From assembly GCF_002975405.1 (NCBI RefSeq), contig NZ_PCPS01000001.1, positions 1,346,730 through 1,410,729 on the forward strand: a stretch of 64,000 bases of DNA. The letters are read 5' to 3'. Each line of letters begins with the position of its first letter. Positions within the stretch are counted from its first letter, which is position 1. The notes beneath the pieces are model-generated. The model made no database searches. It saw nothing but the letters and a program-made list of their open reading frames with translations, and was not told the DNA's origin. Below, one piece after another: positions 1-8,190 of this stretch. The stretch comes from Arthrobacter sp. MYb229 (lineage in GTDB: Bacteria > Actinomycetota > Actinomycetes > Actinomycetales > Micrococcaceae). The position numbers were made by a program, and so were the translations under genes.

Positions 1-151
1 GGCAGAATCCGAGCCGGAAGCGAATTTCGTCGGATTTCAGGAGTTTCGTTGCCAGCGCCCGTTCATAGAATATTGCGGCAAGGCGGAATTTGCCGCGATG
101 TTCGATACGTCGTCCAATTCCTAGGATGACGCGGGTACTAAATCTATTCAC
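1..151 (-). CDS. Partial CDS, N-terminus of a TPR-like surface-polymer protein
   Basis: An open frame runs from a GTG at 151 to the window edge, giving about 50 residues without a stop. A good ribosome binding site (AAAGGAAC) lies just upstream. The peptide contains the string AAIFYERALATK followed by IRFRLG, which resembles one tetratricopeptide-like helix pair. It lies just downstream of a CDP-glycerol phosphotransferase gene on the same strand. I infer, without proof, that it is the start of another transferase of the same locus, since such enzymes in actinobacteria can carry an N-terminal TPR-like region. The rest of the gene lies outside the window. Confidence 0.5.
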   Translation of the reverse strand, partial: MNRFSTRVILGIGRRIEHRGKFRLAAIFYERALATKLLKSDEIRFRLGFC

Positions 152-282
152 AATGTTCCTTTAACCATCGGCCCGTGCTGGATCACGCAGGCTGTCCATC
201 GGTGGCTCGCGAGCTACCTGATGATTCTTCCCTATTTACCCGGACAATCAGCTATATTTCAGCCGTGTTGGCTGCCATCCGA

Positions 283-322
283 AGTAAAGCCCGGCATCGA
301 TAGATCGATGCCGGGCTTTACT
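283..322 (-). terminator. Strong hairpin terminator downstream of the tandem TagF-like gene
   Basis: A perfect 18-bp inverted repeat (283-300 and 305-322) with a 4-nt loop starts 9 nt past the stop codon at 332. It is GC-rich in the middle with an AGTAAAGC end and lacks a long T-run. It probably ends the transcript of the 332-3838 gene and separates it from the partial gene at the window edge. Confidence 0.75.
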
Positions 323-331
323 GGCTAGCTG

Positions 332-3300
332 TCAGCTGCGTGGGAAGAAGCGTTCAACGACGCGCCGTGAGGCTGATCCGTCGTCGTGTGGCGCGAAACG
401 GGCAATGAAGCTCTCACGGTCCGCTCCCCCAATGTCCTTGCCATCCAGAGCTCGCTGCACCGTATCCCACAGCTCCGTTTCGGTCTCGACAATCGGACCA
501 GGCATTTCCTTCTGGTAGTCCAGATAGAACCCGCGGAGGTTATCCCGATAATTTTCCAAGTCATAGGCGTAGAAAACGATCGGTCGGCACAGCAGGGAAT
601 AGTCGAAGAACACCGAAGAATAGTCCGTGATCAGAACGTCTGCCGCCAGGTATAGCTCCTGGATGTCCGCGTAGCTCGAGACATCCATGATCCGCGTTTG
701 GAGCTCTTCCGGAATGCTGATCGCGTTGGAGACGAGCACGTGCATGCGCAGCAGCAGCACGGTGTCCGCACCGAAGCGCCGGTCAAATTCCTCCAGGTCC
801 ATGGGAAGTTCGAAGCGGAATCGCCCGCGGCCCGTTCCTGCGTCATCCCGGAAGGTGGGCGCATAGAGGATGGTTTGCACTCCCGGTGCAAGACCGAGCC
901 CTTCACGAATTTTTGCCTCCCTGGCTGGTGCGTCGCTGGACATGAGGATGTCGTTGCGCGGATAGCCAAGTTCGGCGGCAATCCCTGAGAAAGAATACGC
1001 CGATTTCATGATCTCAGTGGTGTACTGCGACGGCGAGATGAGGTGGGACCACTGCTTGGTGGCATTGAGTACACGCTGGACGTAGCCCTCATCACGGCCA
1101 TGGATCTCTTCGATGTCCAGGGCCATATGCTTCAGCGGCGTTCCGTGCCAGGTCTGCAAGAAGATGCCATCCTTGCGACGGCGCAGGTAGTGCGGGAAGC
1201 TCTGGTTGCTCACCCAGTATTTAGCCCTCGCCAAGTACCAGAAGTACTCGGGAGAGAGCCGTTTGATGGTGATCGTGTTGGCGTCTGTGAAGCGATGCGC
1301 ACCCGAATAGATCCAGACCTTTTTACGGGTATCGCCGCTGCGAACCAGTTCCTCATAGATGTACCGCGGAGAGTCGCCGTATTGCTTGCCCAGTCCCGAC
1401 TCGAAAACAATCAGGTTATCGTCGGCCGGTGTGCGCGACACCGCCTTGAACAGGGCGCGCATGACCGAGAAGTAGCGCTTGTCCTTCCGGAATCGGCGCA
1501 TGAGCTTTTCGGGCAGTTCAGCCTTCCATCCGTCCTGTGCACGGCGGCGCAACGCGGCCTGCTCGATCTCAGCGGTAACTCGCTGGCTGTTGTGTTGGTC
1601 CCGGTGGGTCATGAAGGCATCTGCACGCAGGACGTATTCGGCCTCCATGGCCTTGTCACGGTCCATCGTCTGCGCAAGATCCTGCAGGAGGGTCGCGCTG
1701 TCAAACGCGATACGCCCCGGCAGCTCGGCATCCAGGTCAAGATGCGAGCCTTGCTTGCCAAGGAAGCGCGCACGGTCGAATTGGAAGTAGTGCACCGGTT
1801 TGTGCAGGAAGCTGAAGTCGAAAGCCACCGAGGAGTAGTCGGTAACCATCACCGCAGCGGTTTTGATCAGTTCCTGGACATCGACTTCGCCCTGAACGAT
1901 CAGTCGCGCGGGAGTATCCTTGAAATGCTCGCGGAAGTGCTGCATATTCGGGTGCAGGCTGAAGACAACCTCCAGCGAATGCTCGGCAGCCAATGCCGCG
2001 AGTTCCGGAGACGAGAGCAGATCCTTCCACTGCTGCAGGTACTCTGATTCGAGGAATGCTTCCTCGTTCTGCAGCCAGTCCCGCCAGGTGGGAATGATCA
2101 GCAGCATGTTCTGGTTGGTTGGAATATCACCGGCAAGCAGGGAGTCGAACCTCGACAGGCCCGTGACTTTGACATCTTCGGAGGAATACAGGAAGTCCGA
2201 GACGATGTATTGCTTTTCGCGTTCGGAGGACACCATGAACAAGTCCGTGGTGAAGCCCGGGGAGTTCTTTCCGTAGTTGGGCACCATCCATTTGGTGCCC
2301 ATGACACCGTGCTGGAGGAAGACTCGGGTTGCGCGGGTCCGGGAGGAGAAGCTTTGGTGACGGGTGGGGTACAGATAGTCCGCATGATGGGTGCCGACAA
2401 ATCGGGATGCCCTAATGGCCAACTCGAAGTGCTCTTTGCTGCCATGGAAAACAACATGGTCCATCGAGTCGAAATTGCGCAGATCCGGGGCATTCTCGTC
2501 AATGACATAGTAGGCATCGATGTCCTTGCGCTCGGCACGCAAATAGCGGAACAGGTGCAGCCCATTGTCCTGAGCTTTGTAGGACAGTTCTCCGACAATC
2601 CAGATGGGCTTGCGCCCCGCCTCAAGAATCGGGAAATTCCGCGCCTTTGAATCGGTCAGGACCGCGAAGGCCTCCTTGTCGAAGACTTCAAGAGTCAACG
2701 ACGTGGATTTGGCCTTGAAGGTGAAGTACGGCGAGATTGCCAGCGTCTGGTTCCCCACCTGTACCGCACCGGCACGGGTGGTTGAACGGACCACGAATGG
2801 GGTTCTGGTGACACGGATGCGACGTGGTTCATCGCTTCCGTGGGCGGTGACCATCAAGTAGACATCGTAGTTATCGCCCCGGTCGATCGCTGACCAGTCC
2901 TCTTTGGCGAAGTCCAAGGAAGTCTTCCAGGAGTACGTAGCCTTGCCAAACCGGCGGTCCGCAAGAGCATCGTCCAAGGCCAGGTCCACGGGCGACTCGA
3001 AAACCAGTTGGGAACGGCGCCCGACAATGCTCAAGTGCGCCCCGGTCAGCCGATCGGTTTGCGTGTCAAGAATCCCGGCGAGGCTGAAGACTCCCTCTTG
3101 GACTTGCGTCTTGTCGGTTCGAATGCGGTAGGAGTGCGAAACATCGCGGTTCAGCCCAATGGAGACCTCGGCGCGTTTGTTCACGTAGACACCGGCGCTG
3201 CGTTCGCCGGCATGGAAGTGGGCGGCACTGCGCAGTTCGGTCTTTTCGAACCTGCCCATAATGCGGTGAGCGATCACCGGACCTTCGAGGACCAGAGCCT

Positions 3301-3838
3301 CCTCGGCAATGAGAGCGTTGACTTCCTTGCGGCGCATCAGCTCGCCATTGGGTTCTAGCTGTACCCAGGCGATCCCGGTGGGCAAGTCCTCAAAGGGGCA
3401 GTTGAAGCTGAATGCCAAGCGTACGGTGCCGGCGGGAAGTCCCTCGTCCTCCACTGCAGCCTCTTCGGATACCGCAATCTCGTCATCATCCGGGACGGCA
3501 TTCTCCGCATCTGCAGCTTTCTGGGCGCGGTAGTCTTCCCACGCTTCGAGCAGTGCTGCTAGCTCGATCTTTGCTTTGGCAGTGAACCGCCCGGTGTCCG
3601 CCCGCTCCACGTTATCCGTGTCCGCGCTGAACACGAGGGTCCGGCCGTGCAGCACCGAGACGCCGGAGGGAGCGTAATTCAGCTCCGCGTCCACGAGCAG
3701 GGCACCGTCGTGTGACTCCAGGCCTAGCGTGTGATGACCAGCGTAATAGCGGAATGACTTCCTTTTCAGCCGCTGGCCGCGGACATCGCTGACGAGCGAC
3801 TGGACCAGCGATTGTGCGGAAAGCTTCTTAAGAACCAC
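332..3838 (-). CDS. CDP-glycerol glycerophosphotransferase with two catalytic domains (TagF-like)
   Basis: This protein of 1168 residues probably polymerises glycerol-phosphate units from CDP-glycerol at the inner face of the membrane. Residues 1 to about 400 form a beta-rich accessory region with an acidic stretch near 105-135. Two copies of the glyphos_transf (TagF/TagB) fold follow. The first has the catalytic histidine motif QHGVMGTK at about 509 and the nucleotide-binding TDYSSVAFDF at about 666. The second has WHGTPLKH at about 897 and TDYSSVFFDY near 1095. TagF enzymes usually carry one such domain, so two intact ones suggest a bifunctional or two-step polymerase. It follows tagD and another TagF-like gene on the same strand, but a 0.77 kb gap separates it from them. 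No signal peptide is visible, as expected for a peripheral membrane enzyme. Confidence 0.9.
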   Translation of the reverse strand: MVLKKLSAQSLVQSLVSDVRGQRLKRKSFRYYAGHHTLGLESHDGALLVDAELNYAPSGVSVLHGRTLVFSADTDNVERADTGRFTAKAKIELAALLEAWEDYRAQKAADAENAVPDDDEIAVSEEAAVEDEGLPAGTVRLAFSFNCPFEDLPTGIAWVQLEPNGELMRRKEVNALIAEEALVLEGPVIAHRIMGRFEKTELRSAAHFHAGERSAGVYVNKRAEVSIGLNRDVSHSYRIRTDKTQVQEGVFSLAGILDTQTDRLTGAHLSIVGRRSQLVFESPVDLALDDALADRRFGKATYSWKTSLDFAKEDWSAIDRGDNYDVYLMVTAHGSDEPRRIRVTRTPFVVRSTTRAGAVQVGNQTLAISPYFTFKAKSTSLTLEVFDKEAFAVLTDSKARNFPILEAGRKPIWIVGELSYKAQDNGLHLFRYLRAERKDIDAYYVIDENAPDLRNFDSMDHVVFHGSKEHFELAIRASRFVGTHHADYLYPTRHQSFSSRTRATRVFLQHGVMGTKWMVPNYGKNSPGFTTDLFMVSSEREKQYIVSDFLYSSEDVKVTGLSRFDSLLAGDIPTNQNMLLIIPTWRDWLQNEEAFLESEYLQQWKDLLSSPELAALAAEHSLEVVFSLHPNMQHFREHFKDTPARLIVQGEVDVQELIKTAAVMVTDYSSVAFDFSFLHKPVHYFQFDRARFLGKQGSHLDLDAELPGRIAFDSATLLQDLAQTMDRDKAMEAEYVLRADAFMTHRDQHNSQRVTAEIEQAALRRRAQDGWKAELPEKLMRRFRKDKRYFSVMRALFKAVSRTPADDNLIVFESGLGKQYGDSPRYIYEELVRSGDTRKKVWIYSGAHRFTDANTITIKRLSPEYFWYLARAKYWVSNQSFPHYLRRRKDGIFLQTWHGTPLKHMALDIEEIHGRDEGYVQRVLNATKQWSHLISPSQYTTEIMKSAYSFSGIAAELGYPRNDILMSSDAPAREAKIREGLGLAPGVQTILYAPTFRDDAGTGRGRFRFELPMDLEEFDRRFGADTVLLLRMHVLVSNAISIPEELQTRIMDVSSYADIQELYLAADVLITDYSSVFFDYSLLCRPIVFYAYDLENYRDNLRGFYLDYQKEMPGPIVETETELWDTVQRALDGKDIGGADRESFIARFAPHDDGSASRRVVERFFPRS

Positions 3839-4611
3839 TGACGATATTCCTTAAAATTGTGCGTCACTAACTTTCAGATTCTGGCGTTGCAGCCGCAATC
3901 TACTTTTCGAACGAATGACGAGAGCGGAAAACGACTGCGCTTGGCATTTTCACCACGCGCGTTCTTTGGCGAATGTCCGTTGGCTGCCGAATCTCGTTCA
4001 AGCGGAACATTCGCGGCAGGCTACGCCGGGCGAGCTGAAGCGACCGCGCTGAAAGACTTCGACAACCTATATCTGAATGAGCGTAGTCGAGTACCATGGG
4101 ATATCCCTGACCGGTCCGTAAAGCTAATCGGTACGGAAGTGAACACCTAAGCGGAATATCTCCGGAATTGCGAATCCATTTGCGAGAGCCCCCGTCCCCA
4201 GTTGTGCAGGTTGCGTTCGAGCCAGGCTCAGCTGTTGGGAAGGAGGACATCCCTGGTAATTGAAACGCCGTCTCCAACGGGTGCCCTGACTCTTGATTCG
4301 TGGCATAGCGTGCGAAATTCCCATCCCAGAAATAGCCACGTCCATTCCGGTCGCCAACAGCATTTTCGTTTTCCAGGCTTTTTGGAGCTTTGGACGACGC
4401 TCCCGGCAAGGGACCGGCAAGTTCGGACGCAAGAGTCTCTTGGAACAGTGGCGTCGGCAGCATCCCATTTGGTGCGCCACGCCATCGAGCGAGATCCACG
4501 AATTTTCCCATTTCTTAGTCAGCATAGAGGTTCGTAACTAGTCTATGGACTGAGGAAACCAGAGAAGCGCGAATTGACGTGCGTCGATCCCTAGAATTCG
4601 CTGGCAATCTC
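3839..4611. other. 773-bp stretch with no recognisable gene
   Basis: This gap splits the teichoic-acid-like gene run. Overlapping frames of 80 to 200 codons exist on both strands, for example a minus frame 3900-4511, but none gives residues I can place in a family, and none has a clear ribosome binding site with sensible composition. Promoter and leader of the downstream 332-3838 gene must lie at its lower end. It may hold a decayed gene or an untranslated RNA; I cannot decide. Confidence 0.5.
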
Positions 4612-5883
4612 CTAGCGATGCCACTGCCGAATGCCGCTAAGCTTCTGCGCCCGTTCCATAATCAGCTGCTCGATGACCTGCTCAAAGCGTAGCGTTGATT
4701 CACCACGGTCCAGTTCCCCGAAGTAGAAACGACGCATATCCTCTCGTGCTTCTTGAAGCTGGTTGTTGATTAACGCAGTTTCAAGAAGCTCAGCAGCATT
4801 CCCGATCGTGCTCGCGTCTACGACTTGACATGCCTGGGAGACCGGAGCGTCCCGCTGGAGGTTCACCTGGTTGGTCCTCCGATCCGAAAGCACCAACGGT
4901 TTCGCAGGGTGCAGGTACAGGAAATCCAATGCCACGCTAGACACATCGGTAATCAACGCATCCGTGGCACCAAACATTGAAAGGATATTCCCTTCCAAAC
5001 ACACCAAGTGCTTGGCCCCGAGGGCATTCGCCGTTTCCAGTTTGGCCACGATGTTCTCGTGCGCCCTTGCCACGGCCCGATCGATACTTCCTTGTACGCG
5101 CGGATGCGGCTTATAGATGACTCGCAAATTTGGGTTCGCTAAGAGAGCGTCAACAATTTCTTCACCGTAAAGATCTATTGAGGTGTAGTTATTGTCGTCG
5201 TTCTCGCCCTCCCAAGTTGGCGCGTACATTACATCCATCTGCAAACTTGGTTCTAGCTCGGGCTCAAACTCGATGTCCAACTGCGGGCGGCCAGTAATGA
5301 CAAGTTTGTCGAAATCGAAATCAACAAGCATTGATTCATGACGTTTAATCGCGGCGGGGCCAGCCACAAAGACCTTGTCGTAGGCCTTCGCCCGATTGGA
5401 AACCATAGACAGCTTGTCGCTCTCGCCGTGGTTTACGTGCACGTGAACCAAGCGCGGATGTTCGATTGACTGGAAGTTCATGTACGAGTTATTGACGTAA
5501 ATAATGAGCTTTAGATCATTGTCGTCGTAGAAATCCATGAGATCTGAGTATCGCCGGATGTACACCTTCGGCAAAGACGTACGCTTGGACGCTGCCCGAA
5601 ATGCACTTAGCGTACGAAAGACCAGAAGCACTTCTTGCTTCTGGTGGAGTTTCTCTAACACAGGTAGCCATTGAGCCACTTGATAGATCTTGCTCGAGGC
5701 ATCCCCGAAATACATTGCGACTCGACCGGGAACAGGTACATCAGCTATGCCAACGCGGGGACCGCCTTGGGCCACTGGGTTGAGCAGCTTCGTCGCGGTT
5801 CGCACGGCTGGCTGACGCCCGATAGCCCTCAGAGCGTTTTTTACGACGGACTTTGCAATTTCAGGAAAGTGATCTGTAGGCAA
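4612..5883 (-). CDS. CDP-glycerol glycerophosphotransferase family protein (TagF/TagB-like)
   Basis: A 423-residue single-domain member of the CDP-glycerol phosphotransferase family, which transfers glycerol phosphate from CDP-glycerol to a lipid-linked acceptor on the cytoplasmic membrane face. The expected features are present: NHGESDK with the catalytic histidine at about 152, YKPHPR in the nucleotide region, and TDVSSVALDF near 310. It is the size of a priming or short polymerase rather than the tandem enzyme downstream. It starts 45 bp after tagD, which makes CDP-glycerol, so the two are probably cotranscribed. Whether it primes the chain (TagB-like) or extends it (TagF-like) cannot be told from sequence alone. 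Confidence 0.88.
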   Translation of the reverse strand: MPTDHFPEIAKSVVKNALRAIGRQPAVRTATKLLNPVAQGGPRVGIADVPVPGRVAMYFGDASSKIYQVAQWLPVLEKLHQKQEVLLVFRTLSAFRAASKRTSLPKVYIRRYSDLMDFYDDNDLKLIIYVNNSYMNFQSIEHPRLVHVHVNHGESDKLSMVSNRAKAYDKVFVAGPAAIKRHESMLVDFDFDKLVITGRPQLDIEFEPELEPSLQMDVMYAPTWEGENDDNNYTSIDLYGEEIVDALLANPNLRVIYKPHPRVQGSIDRAVARAHENIVAKLETANALGAKHLVCLEGNILSMFGATDALITDVSSVALDFLYLHPAKPLVLSDRRTNQVNLQRDAPVSQACQVVDASTIGNAAELLETALINNQLQEAREDMRRFYFGELDRGESTLRFEQVIEQLIMERAQKLSGIRQWHR

Positions 5884-5928
5884 GGTTAACTTTCTGAGGG
5901 TAGGGAACGAGGCGCGTACTCAAGATTG

Positions 5929-6390
5929 CTAACTAAGCTCTTTGACAATCTGGCTCAAGGAATCAAGCGTATTCTTCAACGACTCGACGTGCCTTTCATC
6001 GAATTCGCTCAATACGCGTTTCATCTCGGTAGTCGAGATGCCGGCGGTGCGCGGCAAGTAGACTACTTCAACTTCGTCGCCCAGGTCATCAAATTTGCCC
6101 TTCCAATCTTCGCCGATGCCAAAGACCTTCGCGTCATATTTTTTGATGTCCAAGCGCTTCTGCTCCCAGTTCTCTTCCGGGATCGCCAAGTCTACATACT
6201 TGATGGCTTGGACGATTTCTAGACGCTGCGCAAACGGAACAACAGGCTTCTTGCCCTTGATCGCATTGAACTCGTCTGTTGATACGCCGACTACGAGCCG
6301 GTCACCCTTTTCCTTCAGGCGCTTGAGAATATTCAGGTGTCCAATATGGAACAAGTCGAAGGTTCCGTAAGTAAGAACTGTTTTAGCCAT
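5929..6390 (-). CDS. tagD: Glycerol-3-phosphate cytidylyltransferase
   Basis: This 153-residue enzyme makes CDP-glycerol from CTP and glycerol 3-phosphate, the donor used by the TagF-like proteins beside it. The nucleotidyltransferase signature YGTFDLFHIGH near the N-terminus contains the HxGH motif, and RTAGISTT near the C-terminus matches the family RTxGISTT motif. I place the start at the ATG at 6390 because a full GGAGGT ribosome binding site lies 4-9 nt upstream; an in-frame upstream start at 6420 would add ten residues but would overlap that site. Length agrees with TagD of other bacteria (about 130-150 residues). Presence of tagD is strong evidence that the locus makes a glycerol-phosphate polymer. 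Confidence 0.95.
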   Translation of the reverse strand: MAKTVLTYGTFDLFHIGHLNILKRLKEKGDRLVVGVSTDEFNAIKGKKPVVPFAQRLEIVQAIKYVDLAIPEENWEQKRLDIKKYDAKVFGIGEDWKGKFDDLGDEVEVVYLPRTAGISTTEMKRVLSEFDERHVESLKNTLDSLSQIVKELS

Positions 6391-6400
6391 GTTTACCTCC
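6391..6400 (-). promoter_or_regulatory. Near-perfect Shine-Dalgarno of tagD
   Basis: The minus strand reads GGAGGTAAAC directly before the ATG at 6390. It decides the tagD start against the longer upstream frame. Confidence 0.8.
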
Positions 6401-6456
6401 GCGCCATTTAGCTGGTGCATAGTTAGAGTGGCGAGCTCTGTCGCTCGCCATAAGTC

Positions 6457-7347
6457 TTAAAGTACTGGTGGTCTTCCTGCCATAGTCATTCTAAGCACGG
6501 TTGACCATCTAAGCTTAGGCCGGGGTTCTCGATGCCATGGGCTTCCACGCCAGCCAGCGCGCCAACCAGCGACATATTGACTGACAGCAGAACGATTTTT
6601 CCGCATCCTGAGGCACTCTACCAAGAGCCATGAAGTTGGATAGATCCAGCACAAGGGAGCCGGCAGATTACGACGTGCCAGCCAAACCCTGTTCCGTGCG
6701 TTTAGCCGGTAGAACTCATCATGGCGACGCGGGTCCACGACCGGATGGCCGATCCTCATGTCTCCGGCATACCAAACATAATGTCCGGTGTCCCAGATAC
6801 GCCAAGCAAGTTCAATTCCCTCATGCGCATACCAAAAACCTGCGGCCCAGCCGCCTGTTTGGTCAAACAAGGCACGTGGGCTGACCAAACAGGTCTCCCC
6901 CACGTGGAAAACCTTGCTCGGTTCTTCTGCCGTGCGCTTATTCAGGCGAGGTATCCAACGGGTGGGATCATTCTCGAAAGATTTCGGATCGGTAATGCGC
7001 GGCTGCAGCAAGCCCATCTTCGGATAGCTCTTGAAACGCTCGACTGAGGTAATCAAGAAATCATCGTCAAGGAACCAAGAGTCATCATCTAGAAAGCAGA
7101 GGAACTCGCCTTCTACTAGACCCACACCAGCATTGCGGCCCGCAGGAATTCCTAGATTCTCCTGAAGGAAATGCGTCTTTATGGAGGCAGGGATATCAAC
7201 AGGATCCCAACCATTGCCAACGACCACGGCATCAATCTGTACAGACTCCTGCGCGAGCAGGGAGTCCAAAGCGCGCCGCAACTCTGCGGGGCGGTTTCCC
7301 ATGGTCAGCACTACGACACCGACGCGAGGCAATTCCTTTTCAGACAT
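6457..7347 (-). CDS. Family 2 glycosyltransferase
   Basis: A 296-residue GT-A fold enzyme. The N-terminus VGVVVLTMGNRP begins the nucleotide-binding half, ENLGIPAGRNAGV is the usual conserved turn, and FLDDDS carries the DxD-type metal ligand. HEGIELAWR in the second half matches the catalytic-base region of rhamnosyl- or galactofuranosyl-transferase-like GT2 proteins. No membrane segment is obvious, so it probably acts at the cytoplasmic face on a lipid-linked intermediate. It lies between tagD and the CDP-alcohol transferase gene, 18 bp from the latter, and is probably in the same operon. Donor and acceptor sugars are unknown. Confidence 0.85.
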   Translation of the reverse strand: MSEKELPRVGVVVLTMGNRPAELRRALDSLLAQESVQIDAVVVGNGWDPVDIPASIKTHFLQENLGIPAGRNAGVGLVEGEFLCFLDDDSWFLDDDFLITSVERFKSYPKMGLLQPRITDPKSFENDPTRWIPRLNKRTAEEPSKVFHVGETCLVSPRALFDQTGGWAAGFWYAHEGIELAWRIWDTGHYVWYAGDMRIGHPVVDPRRHDEFYRLNARNRVWLARRNLPAPLCWIYPTSWLLVECLRMRKNRSAVSQYVAGWRAGWRGSPWHREPRPKLRWSTVLRMTMAGRPPVL

Positions 7348-7365
7348 CTTCCTCCTCCCTTCGAA

Positions 7366-8190
7366 CTAACTGGCTTTAAGCCGTGTCGAAGCCATGTTCG
7401 CAATGAAATGACCAACGTTAACCAGGACGGTTGCAGGCAAGAGAATCCAAATCATCCATTTCTCGGCAACTCCAGGAATACCTACCAGAGCAGAGATGAT
7501 TGAGCAGGCCAAAATTACCAAGCTGAGCTCCACCGCGTGAAGCATCCGGTGGAAGGGCAAGAAGCGGGCCAGCGAACGCAAGCGGCCCACGAGGGATGTC
7601 ACCGGAATTGAACGCGCATCTGCGGTATCTGGAAGTTTAGCCAGTCCAGCCATGCTCCGGGCGGCATGCACCATCAGTGACTGGGACCTGTTCAATACCA
7701 GCAACACAGCCAGGCACCCGGCCATGAACAACGTTGGCCAGGCTTGAGCTGCATTCGCTCCGGCTGCCGAGAGTTCTAGGAAAACGCGATATCCCAGGGC
7801 AATAGGTATCAGGGCTTCGGTCGTATGGTGACCGACCATGTCGATAAAAATGCCACGTGGTGACTGCGTACCACGCCACCGAGCCACTTCTCCGTCCGAG
7901 CAATCAAAGTAGAGCTGGACTTGCGATAGAACCACAGCGAGAATCGGGCCCCAGATCCCCGGGATCAGCAGTGCCAGGGACATGCACCAACCGGCAAGAA
8001 TCATCAACCCGGTAACGCCGTTGGCCGAGATTCGGGTGCGGACCAACACCGCGGTCAGATAGATCGAGATATGGCGCAGGTACAGCTCAGCCGTCCAGTG
8101 CTCCGCGTTCTTGCGCGCGCGGACTTCAGGGGGTTGGCAAACGGCCCGCAGCTCTTCTAGCGTGGGCCGAGCCGGGCGTTCGGCGATCAT
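7366..8190 (-). CDS. CDP-alcohol phosphatidyltransferase family membrane protein, altered motif
   Basis: A 274-residue polytopic membrane protein of the CDP-alcohol phosphotransferase family, which exchanges CMP of a CDP-alcohol for an acceptor alcohol. The family motif DxxDGxxAR is complete at residues 96-104 (DCSDGEVAR), followed by G113 and D117 at the right spacing, but the fourth acidic position is histidine (H121, in DMVGHH) instead of the usual catalytic aspartate. At least four hydrophobic segments follow and precede it. The start is the ATG at 8190, which overlaps the stop of the upstream gene in an ATGA arrangement; a longer frame exists upstream but would run deep into that gene. 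Within a glycerol-phosphate polymer operon it may move a CDP-activated polyol onto a lipid or glycan rather than make a phospholipid. That role is inference. Confidence 0.82.
   Translation of the reverse strand: MIAERPARPTLEELRAVCQPPEVRARKNAEHWTAELYLRHISIYLTAVLVRTRISANGVTGLMILAGWCMSLALLIPGIWGPILAVVLSQVQLYFDCSDGEVARWRGTQSPRGIFIDMVGHHTTEALIPIALGYRVFLELSAAGANAAQAWPTLFMAGCLAVLLVLNRSQSLMVHAARSMAGLAKLPDTADARSIPVTSLVGRLRSLARFLPFHRMLHAVELSLVILACSIISALVGIPGVAEKWMIWILLPATVLVNVGHFIANMASTRLKAS

Noticed and set aside
1043..2047. Plus-strand open frame of 334 codons
   Set aside because: It is the antisense shadow of the TagF-like gene 332-3838, which has clear motifs in its own frame.
3900..4511. Minus-strand open frame of 203 codons in the gap of the teichoic acid locus
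   Set aside because: No ribosome binding site, no family-like strings, and competing frames of similar length on both strands. I treat the interval as unassigned rather than as a gene.
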